Origin: Merluccius polli
Lineage: Eukaryota; Chordata; Actinopteri; Gadiformes; Merlucciidae
DNA length: 64,000 nt
Direction: 5' to 3'
NCBI GenBank assembly: GCA_030340625.1
Contig: JAOPHQ010005174.1
Location: forward strand, 33,501 to 97,500
The translations under genes and the position numbers were made by a program. The notes under the pieces are model-generated. The model was not told the DNA's origin and did not search any database. It worked only from the letters and a program-made list of their open reading frames with translations. Positions 51,082 to 62,626 of the stretch are shown piece after piece (within the stretch, counting starts at the first letter, position 1; each line of letters begins with the position of its first letter).

Positions 51082-54000
51082 ATGAAGGCCGGTCTCTTCT
51101 TGCTGGTTTTGACCGTCTGGTCTAACGCGGACTCGGGACAGTGCGTCTCCCCCTGCACCTCTCCCCCCTCGCAGTGGTGCTCCTCTCTGGACTCAGCCAT
51201 TCAATGCGGGGTAAGGTTGTTTTTCTGTACGTTTGCTGCCAGTGATGGACGTGAGAATGGGGGGGGGGCAGACACAGTGTCTGGTGGGCTCTTGTGTGTA
51301 GCCTGTTTGTTTGTCAGGCTGTTTGTTTCCGTGGTAAGTAGTCCACCCGCCTTGTCTGTCTCTGGGAGTGAGTCATCTCCAGCCGTCAAGCCGGTCCAAC
51401 GACAGGTGGCGCTGTTGACCCGGACAGACAGCCTCTGGTCCAGAACCTGGACTCATGTAGAGACAGTACTTGGCAAAGTGTTTAATACGGATGCATGACG
51501 TCATTGGTTGTGATTATGTTGTTAGACATGAACATGGACGACCAGTATGACCGCAGAGCAGAGACCTGCATATTGCATGTTAAACCCTTGGAAGAGGAAG
51601 AGCCATAGCAATAAAACATCCAACATCTTCCCACTGTAATATTTATGATCAATCAAAATATCTCTTATAACTATATCAATATTATTAACCTACTACTCCT
51701 CCTGACCTGTATTATTATGTAATGATATTATTTTTCTGATTTATTCTGTCAGGTTCTGAAGCATTGCCTGGAGGCCAACTTCACCCGCTCCCACTACCAC
51801 CAGCACGTCTCGGCCGTCCAGCTGGAGCTGTACTACGAGAGTCTGTGTCCCGGCTGCCGCATGTTCCTCACCCAGATGCTGTTCCCCACCTGGGTGATGC
51901 TGCAGGACATCCTCAATGTCACCCTGGTGCCCTATGGCAACGCCAAGGTGAGGGCAACACTGCCAATGAGTGTCCCAGTGTCCAAAGTGATAGCTTGCAG
52001 TTCTGGTTGGTTTTTGGCAGACATTACGTGGGGCGCCACACCTTGGCGTTCTTGATCGACAAAATCCATGCAACACTTTTTTTTAATAGGAAAATGTATT
52101 TGTATTTGTGGTGTTTCATACTATTCCAGGGCTCAGTTCTGAAATTACGGCATTTATAAATGCGCCTTTTTCACCTCTTTCATCTTGTCTATGTAAAATC
52201 TTGTTTCAGCAACGGTTTAACAAAAAACAAGTCCATGTCCTTTACCCGGCTACTTCGTACAATATCCAGAGAAATCTGTAAAATAAATGTTAGATTACCG
52301 CTGTGTAAACATCGCTGGGTTTGTTACAGGAATTCTTTCAGCTGTTCATTGTCTCCTCCAGGAAAGCTTTGATGGAAAAAAGTACGTTTTCACGTGCCAG
52401 CATGGGGAGGAGGAATGTTTAGGGAACATGATTGAGGTAAGGATTCTTCCAAATGTACTGACTAACCCCACTGTTTACCATTCGACAAGACAGACCGAGA
52501 GAGAGCTTCATTATATCTATATAGTTCCTGTTTCCTATCACAAAACTTAATTGAATTAAATGTCATTAACAGTTGCACCTGTTAACAATTAAAATACTAG
52601 GTGGTATTTTCTGACGATTATGATTTAGCATGCATTTCAACGCTTTAACTATTATGTTGTACCAAACTTCAATTATTATAATCGGTTGAAAGTAGGGATG
52701 TCCGATATTATCGGCCCACCGATATTATCGGCCGATATTGGCATAAAAAAATCAATATCGGAAAATATCGGTATCGGTTTTTTAACCGATACCGAAATCG
52801 ATTTTGAAATAATTTCAGACATCTGTTATGTTTCAAGTGAGGACGTGGTTTGATGACATCATCAAACGCGCCGCGCCGTCTCAATAACAAGCCTGGGCTG
52901 TGCGGCCGTGTAGCGGGACGCTAGTTGTAGCTGTGGTTATGTCGGTGGTTTGGAATTGTTTCAAAGTTTCTACGTTGAATAGTAAAATAGGGGTCAGCGC
53001 AACATACTAATGCATTCTGCGAAACAGTCTCATCACAACCGGTTCAGGTCCGCTGTACCGCGCTCACATTATTTTATTTATTAATCCTTCGACCGTCACC
53101 GGGGCTTCAGAGTAATGCGTCCGAGGAGAGCAGCACTCTCCCGGACACACACGCTAGCTTTTACCGCTGTTTTGTTTTTATTTATTAATCCACACTTCCG
53201 CTCGGCATAAAGCCTATTGCAATGAGTGTAAAGCGGAGGTTGTCAAGTTATTCTCAATAACTGGTTCGTACAACGACGTATTTGGAGTCTGTGTTTATTT
53301 TTACACCTCGCTACCGCCGCAGTCGGCTAGTGCGCATGACCGGAACTCCCCCATCACTTCAAAATAAAGGCACTGCTTACACTATTATACCATAATACCA
53401 CATCTCCCTTTCTTTGAGAACAAAGGGTGGACTACCTTTGTCTCTTCAGGTCTTAAGGGGTTTATTCTGCCCTTTTGCTGGAAGACCTGTCCCTGATCTG
53501 TCCCTGTGCTAAGCATGCACAATAGAAATAAATAACTTACACATTACCATACTGTGAACTATTACTTTAGCAGGCTGTGTTCTTCAAAACTTAAACTCTC
53601 AGGTTTCACATAAATGTAAACAGTAAAGCGGAACAATTTCACAATCACCGTTCACTCTTTTTTTTTTTTTTTTTTTCTTCTTCACGTGGCCGCATATATC
53701 AGTATCGGTTGATATCGGTATCGGAAATTAAGATTTGAACAATATCGGTTATCGGTAAAAAAGCCAATATCGGACATCCCTAGTTGAAAGTGTTCTTCTC
53801 TCTTTCATTTTAGGCTTGTTTGCTGGAATTGGTGGGAATTTCCGCCTTCCAGGTCATCTACTGTATGGAGTCCTCCACCGATGTCATCAACTCTGCGGAG
53901 AGCGTGAGTGACACACCCAGATTTAGTATTAATTTGTGATTTGGTCCATCATCTCCTTTGCTGTGGATTAAACTTTGTGTGTGTGTGCAGTGTCTGCAGC

Positions 54001-54784
54001 TGTATCAGCCCAACATGAAGTGGGACAGTGTTATGAGCTGTGTGAAAGGGGACCAGGGCAACGACCTGATGCACCAGAACGCCTTGAAGACGGCCGCCCT
54101 GAAGCCCCCTCACAACTACGTCCCCTGGGTCACCATCAACGGGGTAAGGCGGGCCCAATGGGCAAAGTGTTTATTATTTACCGTTAGTCATTTGGCAGAA
54201 TGAAGCACCGCCAAGGAGCAGGTAGGGGTCGGGCATCTTGCTCCAGGATGCCCACAGATGGACTGCGGACATTAATAATCATGTAAATTGACTCTTATCA
54301 ATAAACTGTTAAAATACCTATGATGTTTTATGATCGGAATGGAGCGCAGCGTTGTCACGGCAACATCACCTGGAGGGGAAACCTGCCGAATTAGGGAAGT
54401 GAACTTTTATTTTTTTTTGTTTTTTTGAAACCGCAGGAGCACACAGATGAGCTGCAGAAGAACGCCACGAATGCCCTCCTGCCTCTGGTCTGCAGCCTGT
54501 ACCAGGTAGACTCACTTATTACCAAGATCTGGGGTCAATTAATCATTACAAACAATGCTACACATACTGCTTACTCTTTTTTTTTTTTTTTGCTGTTGCA
54601 GTTTTTCATTTTGAAAACATTGCTAGGGAGTTTATATAACGCAGTGGAAAGCAATAACGGTAAACAATAATGTGCTTTTCATTGACCTTTAACCCATCAT
54701 TGTTTTTTTGTTTAGGGCATCAAGCCGGACGCCTGTGGGTCTATCCAGAGAAATCAGTACAAGAGCTACTGCCACAACGAGTGA
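51082..54784 (+). CDS. ifi30: GILT copy B, active site CPGC (ifi30, downstream duplicate)
   Basis: Second complete ifi30. Exons 51082-51210, 51753-51947, 52362-52436, 53814-53903, 53991-54143, 54437-54505 and 54716-54784 have the same lengths and phase 0 as copy A, giving 259 aa. The active site is the canonical CPGC (C75, C78), followed by CQHGEEEC at 120-127 and the same three N-glycosylation sequons. Exons 1, 3, 4, 5 and 6 encode exactly the same residues as copy A, which points to a recent duplication or gene conversion. Intron 3 holds a 1.09-kb transposon absent from copy A. Intron 1 is shorter because copy A has extra repeat units. This copy is the better candidate for normal reductase activity. 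Confidence 0.95.
52693..53782. mobile_element. hAT-type element in ifi30 copy B intron 3, exact empty site in copy A
   Basis: Ends TAGGGATGTCCGATATTATC and CCAATATCGGACATCCCTA. Target duplication GTTGAAAG at 52685-52692 and 53783-53790. Copy A has a single GTTGAAAG at 43479-43486 in otherwise matching sequence. 1090 bp, no transposase. A stretch at 53093-53127 matches the spacer of the foldback element at about 10238-10273. Confidence 0.93.
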
Positions 54785-54944
54785 AGAATACGTACCAGGC
54801 CCACCTCAATGTTTTAAATGCTGTTCTGTACTGAAACATAATCAAATCCAGTGGCTTAAATTGAACCTCAAAGTAAAAGTATTGCACTTTATTGATCGTG
54901 CTAAAGAGCTTCCATTGAACACTTTTCAACCTGTTTTATTTTTA

Positions 54945-54950
54945 AATAAA
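54945..54950 (+). terminator. ifi30: ifi30 copy B poly(A) signal
   Basis: AATAAA 161 bp after the stop, in the same context as the first signal of copy A. Confidence 0.6.
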
Positions 54951-55080
54951 GGGAATTGAGATTTATATGACTTTTTAATACAATGGAGATTGAAAGGGAC
55001 CATTACGGTTTTGAATTCTTGCTTTCTTATTCTGAGCTCACATCATTTAAGGGTGTCCAAGAGTCCTGCATTGAAAAAAA

Positions 55081-55667
55081 ACAACAAATTCATACTACGC
55101 CTACTGAGCGCTTTAAAAAAAAACCAGTGTGCGAGTTTATAAGCCTTTAATGCGTGTAGTACCGATACTCTTGTACGGCTGTGTGAACGCTCACAAAAGC
55201 GATTAGGCGTTCACGCTCGAGGTATGGCGTCATTTGGCGTCACAACCCCTGTTTGTTGTTGCGGCCAGTAGGTGTGGGTTGTCGGTTTCAAGTGTTTAAC
55301 GTCAACTCGAAATGTTGCATGGAAAGTCTTAAGTCCTGCCCAACCAGTAAGTCTGGAACGCAAAAAACGTTGCATGTGTGAGCTTTAGCTGATGATAACA
55401 AATATAGGTCGAGCAGGAAGTTGGACCCACTGCCTTCGTCTCTTTCTTTTCCTCTCAACTTATCTTGAGTGGTACGTGCTCAACTGCTAGCATCCATATT
55501 TGAAAAAAAAGTGTTATCTTGTTTTTGGTTTAATATTTAATTGCATGGCCAGAGGTTTTGGAAGGAGTTTTGAGGCAGTTCAGCTATAAGTGCAGAAGGT
55601 GGTGTCAAGGACGCATCTCAAGGTGTTTACTCCCGGAGTCTCCTCACTGCCCTGACAGGACGCAGAC
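55081..55667 (+). other. Region between ifi30 copy B and the pde4-like first exon
   Basis: The promoter / 5' UTR of the 55668 exon should lie here. I see no TATA box or repeat; a conserved element cannot be judged from one sequence. Confidence 0.4.
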
Positions 55668-55835
55668 ATGAGGAGAAGCACCTCGTCCAAGTTCTTCACC
55701 TTCACGGAGGTAAGCTTGACAAATGTTGGACTGTTGTTTTTAATATTATTGCGCTATTCATTTCAAACTAAAAATTAAAAATCAAGATGATTTAATTTCT
55801 CTCCAAAAAAATGTACATTCATTAAAATGAACACG

Positions 55836-55876
<41 letters not shown>

Positions 55877-57673
55877 TATATATACAGTATATATACACCA
55901 TAACAATGGTCCATATGGTCAGTCTATACAATTTTGTGTCTAATCTATAAACGATAAATAATGTAAATATAGGCTACGTCAATGTGTAAATAAAAATCCC
56001 CTTTGAAAGTGTTAACACTTTTCCGAAAAGCATCAACACTTGGGAGTGAGAGGGAGCGAGCGAGAGACGGTCACAGGATCCAGGGGAGGACAAAGGCTCT
56101 TATCAGCTCTCCGCTCTGACGTAGAAGAGATGCCCTGAGTGCTAGATAGCAAACGGCATCCATGTGTGAGAACTCCCTCTTGTGTTGAAGGTTGCATGGT
56201 GGGCCCCCCGGGACCCTGAGAGCAGGTGGTGCATTCCAAAGATAAAACCAGTGCTAAAAATGTGAGGGGCCTTTTGAAGCTAAGACGTTACAGAAACACA
56301 CACAAGGCGACATATACAACAACATATACGTACGGCCTATGTTGCAATAAAGTACAAAAAATAATTGTATTAATGCGTCAAAGACGTAAAACTCACAATG
56401 TTATTTTGGTTAATGGTTCTATTTGATTTAATATAATATTAATGACAATGACAACTCCTAAACTAAATGTCACATCTATTATGCCACAAGATACTGAGGC
56501 TGGAAAAAAAAAAATGGGGGCTTCGTGCCAAACTCTCGTGCGTCACAAAATGATAGGGGAACATTTTTTTTTCAAAACAAATCGTTGCGTCTATTTTAAC
56601 TTAAACTCATGTCTTGGATAACACAGAATTACATGACCACCGCGGTCTTTGAAAAATGCTCCTATCTAGTAAAGACAATCCTGAAAGGAGGACCTTTCTT
56701 TTCGTTTTTTTCCAGGAGCCGAATCATCAGTGAAACAAGGTGTTTCTGAAGAAAGAAAACAAACCCAAATAAACACAGGATCACAGGATCGCTGTTTGCC
56801 CTGTGGTTGGCATCCCTAGGACGATAGGAATCATATGGTCTAATAATCTAATCATATGAACCACATATGAAATGATTTGTTAGTTCTTTTTAAAAGCCTG
56901 ACTTGTGGCTATTCCATTCTTGTGACTTATTCTTGTGACTATTACACTCTGCCTTCTCCCCTCTTCTTCACACCACTTAGGGGCAGGATATTTGAGTGGT
57001 TATAGGGTTTGACTCCCAAACCGAAGGGTTCTGGGTTCAAACCCTCCCCCCCCCCGCCAATGTCTGGGGGTCTACCTGTAGGCGTCCTTGAGCAAGATGT
57101 CTAACCCCACTTTTGCGTTTCATTATATGTGCAGTATAAGGTCGTTCTGTACATTGTTATGACAAGGTAAGGGTCACCTACGTACTACAAAAACACACAA
57201 AAGTGACAATAGTGTAGTACAAAGTAGTGATCGTAAGGCGAAATATAAAATGTGAGGTTCCACGGAAAGTAATGCAGGTCAAAAATATATAATAGAATAT
57301 ATCAATTCTTGTTATAAAATGTGTCTGCTAAAACGACAAAATCCCACAGCGTGTATTTCCTAACGTTGTCCCCCTCCCCCCTCCTACAGAGAGAGTGGGA
57401 CTCTGACCAGGCCTCCGGTCCAGAGGCCGCTGTCCCGTCGGACCTCCAACTCCACCGGACCGTGAAGAGGGTCTCCTCTGGGCCCCTGCAGCTCCCCAGG
57501 CTCTCCTCTAGGCTGTCCTTTAGAGAAGAAGGAGGAGGAGGAGGACGAGGTGGAGGAGGACCAGGAACCACGGAGGAACTTCTTTGCGACGCATCGCTCG
57601 CCCTGTTGCTGGCCCCCAACATTAAGGCCTCCCAGAGTCTAGTAAACCTCTCCAGCTACACCTCCAGACCCTT
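55668..57673 (+). CDS. Candidate long-form N-terminus of a phosphodiesterase 4 gene (2 exons)
   Basis: Exons 55668-55709 (14 aa, MRRSTSSKFFTFTE) and 57390-57673 join in phase 0 to a 108-residue open frame that leaves with phase 2 (donor CCCTT|GTGAGT). The segment KRVSSGPLQLPRLSSR resembles the RRCCSGNLQLPPLSQRQ stretch of the PDE4B1 long-form N-terminus, and PDE4D7 has a related LPPL motif. The exit phase equals that of the PDE4-type exon at 61368-61627, so both could splice to the same downstream exon. The rest, including a Glu/Gly-rich run and LLLAPNIKASQSLVNL, I do not recognise. It could be an alternative promoter product of pde4c or an unrelated gene whose remainder lies outside the window. 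Confidence 0.5.
55710..57389 (+). other. Intron of the 55668-57673 transcript
   Basis: Contains (TA)n at 55840-55871 and a SINE-like unit at 56972-57140. No other exon supported. Confidence 0.4.
56972..57140 (+). mobile_element. tRNA-derived SINE-like sequence
   Basis: GGGGCAGGATATTTGAGTGG carries an A-box-like region and GGGTTCAAACCC is a B box. The body GTCCTTGAGCAAGATGTCTA follows. A truncated relative lies at 57904-57990. Confidence 0.6.
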
Positions 57674-57686
57674 GTGAGTTGCTGAT

Positions 57687-57730
<44 letters not shown>

Positions 57731-60700
57731 ATACATTGGTGGTCAGCTGCACAGTGCTGACTGCTGCACTGCTCTGCTCATAAAGAGGGAAACATTAACA
57801 GTATTATGCAAGAAAAAGAAAAGAAAAAAAGTTTTTGGCTTGTGGTGCTAAATTATTAATAACCAGTAATGTTGTGTGATGTAAAAGGACATAATAATAT
57901 CTGCAGAGGTTCTGGGTTCAAACCCCAATGTCCACAGTGTACCTGTAGGCATCCTTGAGCAAGATGTCTAACCATCTAGCTCTAGTGAAGTGTATCCCAA
58001 CTTGAGTCTTGCAGTGCTAAATAATTAACCAGTAATGTTGTGTTAAAGTAAATCCCCCCCCCCTCTATGTTCAGCCTTGTATTTTTGGCAGCATTTTTCT
58101 TCAGTTGTAAGTTTCGTTTTTTGGGTAAAAACAATCACAACCATTGTTGATTTTCCTATTTCTTTGTCTCGTTGACGGATGCTTCGACTGTCCGCTCATG
58201 TCGCTTCACGCACGTTTTGGTGAAGATACGTTGGGATGACATGATTCCCGCCTCATTCGACGCCTCATTGATCGGGTCCCTCTTGACAAAAGACGTGCCT
58301 CGTCTCAATGAGACTTCCTGAATAAATAAAGGTACAAAAAAACACTATTGGTTTCGTATAACATACGATTATTATGCACTTTGGTCAACAACCGCTTAGT
58401 GCGGCGTATATACAGTTCACATGTTTCTTCTCATGACCATCTCTGAAGGGTCCAAGGGTCTCAAGGCTGGACGACCTTTCAACCTCCATCTCCTTTTAAT
58501 TTGCGTCGGTTTTGTATTTCTGAGTCAGTGCAAAAACAGGACGGATCTTGCTGATGGCCCTACACTGAGAGGCCTACACACGCCTCTTGTGATGTGGGTG
58601 ATGATAACAGTTCTTGCTGAGCTGGTCAACCGAGGTGAGGGTAAACCAGCAGCGCCGCAGTGCCTAGCAACTATCTCCATAATACACCGCCAGCAGCACG
58701 CTTACACAAATGTTTCCGTGACAATGGAAACGGTGCGTGTGTGTGTCTGTTGTAAACACAGTGTCGTGTGGCGGCGTGTGTGTGTGAGTGTGTGTTTGTA
58801 CTACGTGCATCAGCGAATGTATTTCATCCCGGGGAGCCTTGCAACAGGCGTACAAAGAGAGAGTTATGTGAATGCAAAAAGTGGAAATTGGTTCCTTGAC
58901 AACCAAACCGCAGCGACTGTTTGTCCTCTTAGAAAAATGTGTAACTCTGCACTCGGTCCACTTCCCATCGTCGCTATGGACGACGGCAAGGGGAGAAATA
59001 TTTGTTGTCGTTGTGGTGGTCGGTGGGTTTTTCTTCACAACTTAATTAATGCGTTGAATTCCCATAAATGAATCCTAAATGTACGTTGTATGTACATGGA
59101 GTCGGTTGTCAGCCAGAGCAGTAGAGGGAGCTGTCTTATGTTAAGGGGGGGGGGGGGGGGGGGGGGGTGAACATGTTTTAAAGTTGAGCTGTAATCTTCC
59201 TTCCTTCCTTCCTTCCTTCCTCCATTTAAAGGTTTAGGGTTTTCTGGCTCTGAGATCAATTGATAATAGTTAATCAAAACACATACAAATGAGATTATCC
59301 ATCTTCATATTTTTGTGTTTTTTATGACCCATCTGGAGATTCCCACACCAACATCAACGGTGAGATGACTATGACTATGAGCATTTAGTCCTAAGTTGCT
59401 TCCCAATTTAGCAGGCAAGGGAAGAGTTTTAACAAAGGTCAACTTGGGGGGGGGGGGGGGGGGAACTAGACCCATGTAGTCTGTACTATGGGGGGGGACT
59501 GCACTATCATAGACAAAGTGACTCCCATGGATCTGCTCTCCTCTCCTTGCATGGACTCAGATGCCTCTCATTGTATTCCTTGTCTGTAACAGGGCCATCT
59601 GCTCGCCTGTTTAAAACTTGGAAGTGCAGTTTTGATGCCGAGCCAAGGTCATTAAATGCAAGATAGTTTGCTTATTTAGAGTCCAACGACATGGGATAAT
59701 AATTGTCAACAATTATTTCTATTTCCATCGGGCATGTGCGCATTCGGTCAGTTTCCAAATGATAGCCAATAAGTAAATAACCGGATACAATTTCCATTTT
59801 TATTGGCTGTCAAAAAAGAGGGAAAAAAAGGAAATTGACTCTCAAATAACTAATTACAATCAGATTGTTAAAAAATCAGGCGGAAAAACCCAAACCCACT
59901 CGCTCACTAAGCGTCTTTAAAGAGAAAAGAAAAAAGGTTTGCTGTGAACAGGCCTGTCTCCTCCATGCCTGGCGGTCCTTCATCATAGGTTCAGCGCTGT
60001 GTCAGATGTTTCGGCTCCCCAGGTTATACCCAGTCAGTCCAGACAGCACCGGTGTGCAACTGTTTGCGTGTGTGTGTGCGTGCGTGTGTGCATATATGTG
60101 TGTGTGTTCCCAGATCACAGGAGGACATTTCCCCGCACTCTCCAACAGAGAAAAAAACCCAACACAGAGCCTAGGGTGCGGTGGTGGTGGCGTTGGGTGG
60201 TGGGAGACGGTGGGGCCTCCAGTCACAGATAGAGAGCGCCATTGTGACAGGACCATGCTCTCTTTATAGCTTTTATCTACCTCCGCTTTTAATAGTCAGA
60301 GGTCCTTCATGTGACTGGCCCCGGTACACTCCAAGGGAGCATGTGAAAAGGAAAAAAAAAGAAGTAGAAAAAAAAAAAAACGAAGAGGAAATACCGGTCC
60401 CCGCAACATTAAAAAAAAAAAAAACCCTTGAGTTTATGGTGTCTGGCAGAAAGAGAGTAAGCAGAAGGGACTGGAGGGCCAGACCTGGCCCGGGTCTTGC
60501 CTGGCGACTGTTTAATGTTTACTTTCTGGAGAAACTGAAAGAGGAAGTCATTATGAAACATAATTTGACGTTGATGGACAATACGCACATTGACATCAGG
60601 AGCAAAGGAGTAAGGAGAGCAGGGCGGATGGGATGGGGAGGGGAGGGGAGGGTTAGGCCGTTGCAGAAGGCAATATATCACTCTATGGCGGCTCTGTGAA

Positions 60701-61367
60701 TCCGACGTCCATATTTAGATGGAAAGAGGGAAGGCCCTAGGAGTTATGTAAACCAAGGCCAGGGGGAGGGTGGGAAGACGGGACTACATCAACACTAATA
60801 TTTGCGTCTAATGCCTGGTTCGAAATTCACCGTGGTCTGGTCTCTCTTGGAGGACACGGATTGGAAAGGGGAAATCGCAGTTTCAAGTCAAATGTGTTGA
60901 GTTGAATGTAGTGAGGTATTTTAGTTGTGTCTTTTTGTAGGGTTTTATTTGGATTGCCTATATTTTTTTCCCGCTCCCAGATGTACCACTCTTGAACCTC
61001 TCTAGTTTTTCAAATGGCATTTCTCAAAGCAGGTCTCTCAGCAGGTTTAGGCGTTGTGCTCTGTGTTGCCTGAGGAGAGAGAGAGAGGGAGAGAGAGAGA
61101 GAGATGATGGACCTGAGCTGCTGCAACATCTTCATCTGGACTTTTGGTTTGTCCATTGGCGAGGTGTGGACACACGAGATTTACACGAATATTATTATGT
61201 GAAAGAGAGCAACAAAAAGAAAGGACAAAACGAAGACGCTGACCCCAACCTTAAGGCGGTGGTCTCGCAGCGAGTGAACTCAGGAAGACCAGACCTGTGG
61301 AAGCAGGTGACCCCCGCCCCCCCCCCCCCCCCCCCACCCCCGACGCATCCTTTTCCGACCCCCCACC
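57674..61367 (+). other. Intron / alternative promoter region of pde4
   Basis: (CA)n at 57690-57727, G-runs at 59144-59167 and 59447-59463, (TTCC)n near 59199-59220. Long ORFs here (for example 58421-59071) show no domain or codon pattern I can support. The 5' part of the 61368 exon lies next to a C-run at 61316-61335. Confidence 0.4.
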
Positions 61368-61627
61368 ATGAGCGAGCCGTGCTCCGAGAGTTCGGAGGAC
61401 GAGCACTCGGCGGTCCAGGAGGAGGGTCGCCATGGCAACCGGCTGCCCATCATCCAGCTCATGCCCCGCTCCGTCGCCGGGGGTTTGGCGTCCGGCGGCT
61501 CCCCCAGGGTCTCCCCCATGGACTCCCCCCGCTCCTCGCCCAGGAACTCCCCGCTGCTCTTCAGGAAGCTGATGATGAGCCGGAGCATCTGTCTGCAGAG
61601 GCGCTTCACCCTGGCCCACACGCCCAG
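61368..61627 (+). CDS. pde4c: PDE4 long-isoform-specific first exon (pde4c likely)
   Basis: Starts at a good Kozak context (CCACCATGA) and encodes MSEPCSESSEDEHSAVQ ... followed by PRSSPRNSPLLFRKL and RRFTLAHTP. This is the Ser-Pro-rich, Arg-rich N-terminus shared by the PDE4B3 and PDE4D5 long forms (SPRNSP ... RRFTVAHT). PDE4 enzymes hydrolyse cAMP; the isoform N-terminus directs localisation and partner binding and is followed by UCR1/UCR2 and the catalytic domain, which lie beyond the window. The donor CCCAG|GTAGAG leaves phase 2, as expected for joining the common exon beginning (C)FDVENG. Assignment to pde4c rests on synteny with pik3r2-ifi30 and not on the exon itself. Confidence 0.78.
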
Positions 61628-62565
61628 GTAGAGCTCCCCCTGTTCCCCCACACACACATCCACCACCACCACATCCACCACCATCACATCCAACACCGCC
61701 GCTCACACTGGGGCCGGTCCAGCGCCGGGTCCAACCACCGGGTTTAGATGAAAGGTGTTGATGTGGGGCTTTTGAAGAAGACACCGGAGGCCATTTGGTT
61801 ATGGATACAGGGATAAGTGTTTTCAGTGTTTCTCGCATACCGATCCAGGTTACCGACCCGAGCCTTGAATTGAATCGGTTGTTTCCAACGCACACACACA
61901 CACACACTCACACACACTCACTCACGCCCGCACACACACACACACTCACACACACACACTAAACCTTGTATTTTAGCTAAGGCCCGTACCACAATTGATC
62001 CATTCTCCCCCGGTGTGAAAACGTATTATTAAGTTTATTGGTTTAGTTTATGAGCTCCCTCGTGTCTGCGAGTGAAACCCACAGCGTATATATTTGGTGT
62101 GTGTTATACTTCTTAAGTAACCAAAATGATTTTCATAAGCACTGGCCGAAGTTCAAATGAAGCGTTTGTGCTGCTGAGCCATCTTCTGCTGCTATCGTCT
62201 GGCCCGGGGTTGTCCTGCTCGGCTCACATCTCTTTTCTATTTCGGGGTGGGTTTGTTCTTGTGCATGCAGCAAAACCTTTTCACGCTGCAGCAGTGGTTG
62301 CCCCGGAGCGGGCGTTATGAAATTCATCCCGACCACAAGATGGTTATCCGGGGCTGTGTTTAAACTGAACATACTGTCCTCTATTGGAGGCGAACCAGCC
62401 GGCGTCCCGCGGGAAACTCTCGCATGTTGTTGTTGTGTGAATCTGTTCATGTGAGCGTTAATGGACCTCTAATAGTAACTAATGAAACAGCTATGAATAT
62501 GAACTATATGTTGTGTAAATTATGAGGAATGTTAACTGTTACAACTACTACTACTAGCCTACTAG

Positions 62566-62626
<61 letters not shown>

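Larger units (their letters stand above)
44780..55080 (+). repeat. Tandem duplication, unit 2 (contains ifi30 copy B)
   Basis: X2 (44780-45640) and Y2 (50492-55080) are separated by about 4.85 kb that unit 1 lacks. The break falls inside the motif ACATTACATATAGTCATTTT, which is continuous at 40873 in unit 1. Y2 also carries a 1090-bp transposon in ifi30 intron 3. Confidence 0.88.

Noticed and set aside
58421..59071. 216-codon ORF between the two pde4-type exons
   Set aside because: No recognisable domain, passes through GT-rich repeat, no splice or homology support.
60181..60699. 172-codon ORF with lysine-rich stretch
   Set aside because: The lysine run comes from poly(A)-rich DNA; nothing matches a known family.
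60992..61747. 251-codon ORF overlapping the pde4 exon
   Set aside because: A different frame from the PDE4-like peptide; passes through a C-run and CA repeats. The PDE4 frame starting at 61368 has clear family motifs.
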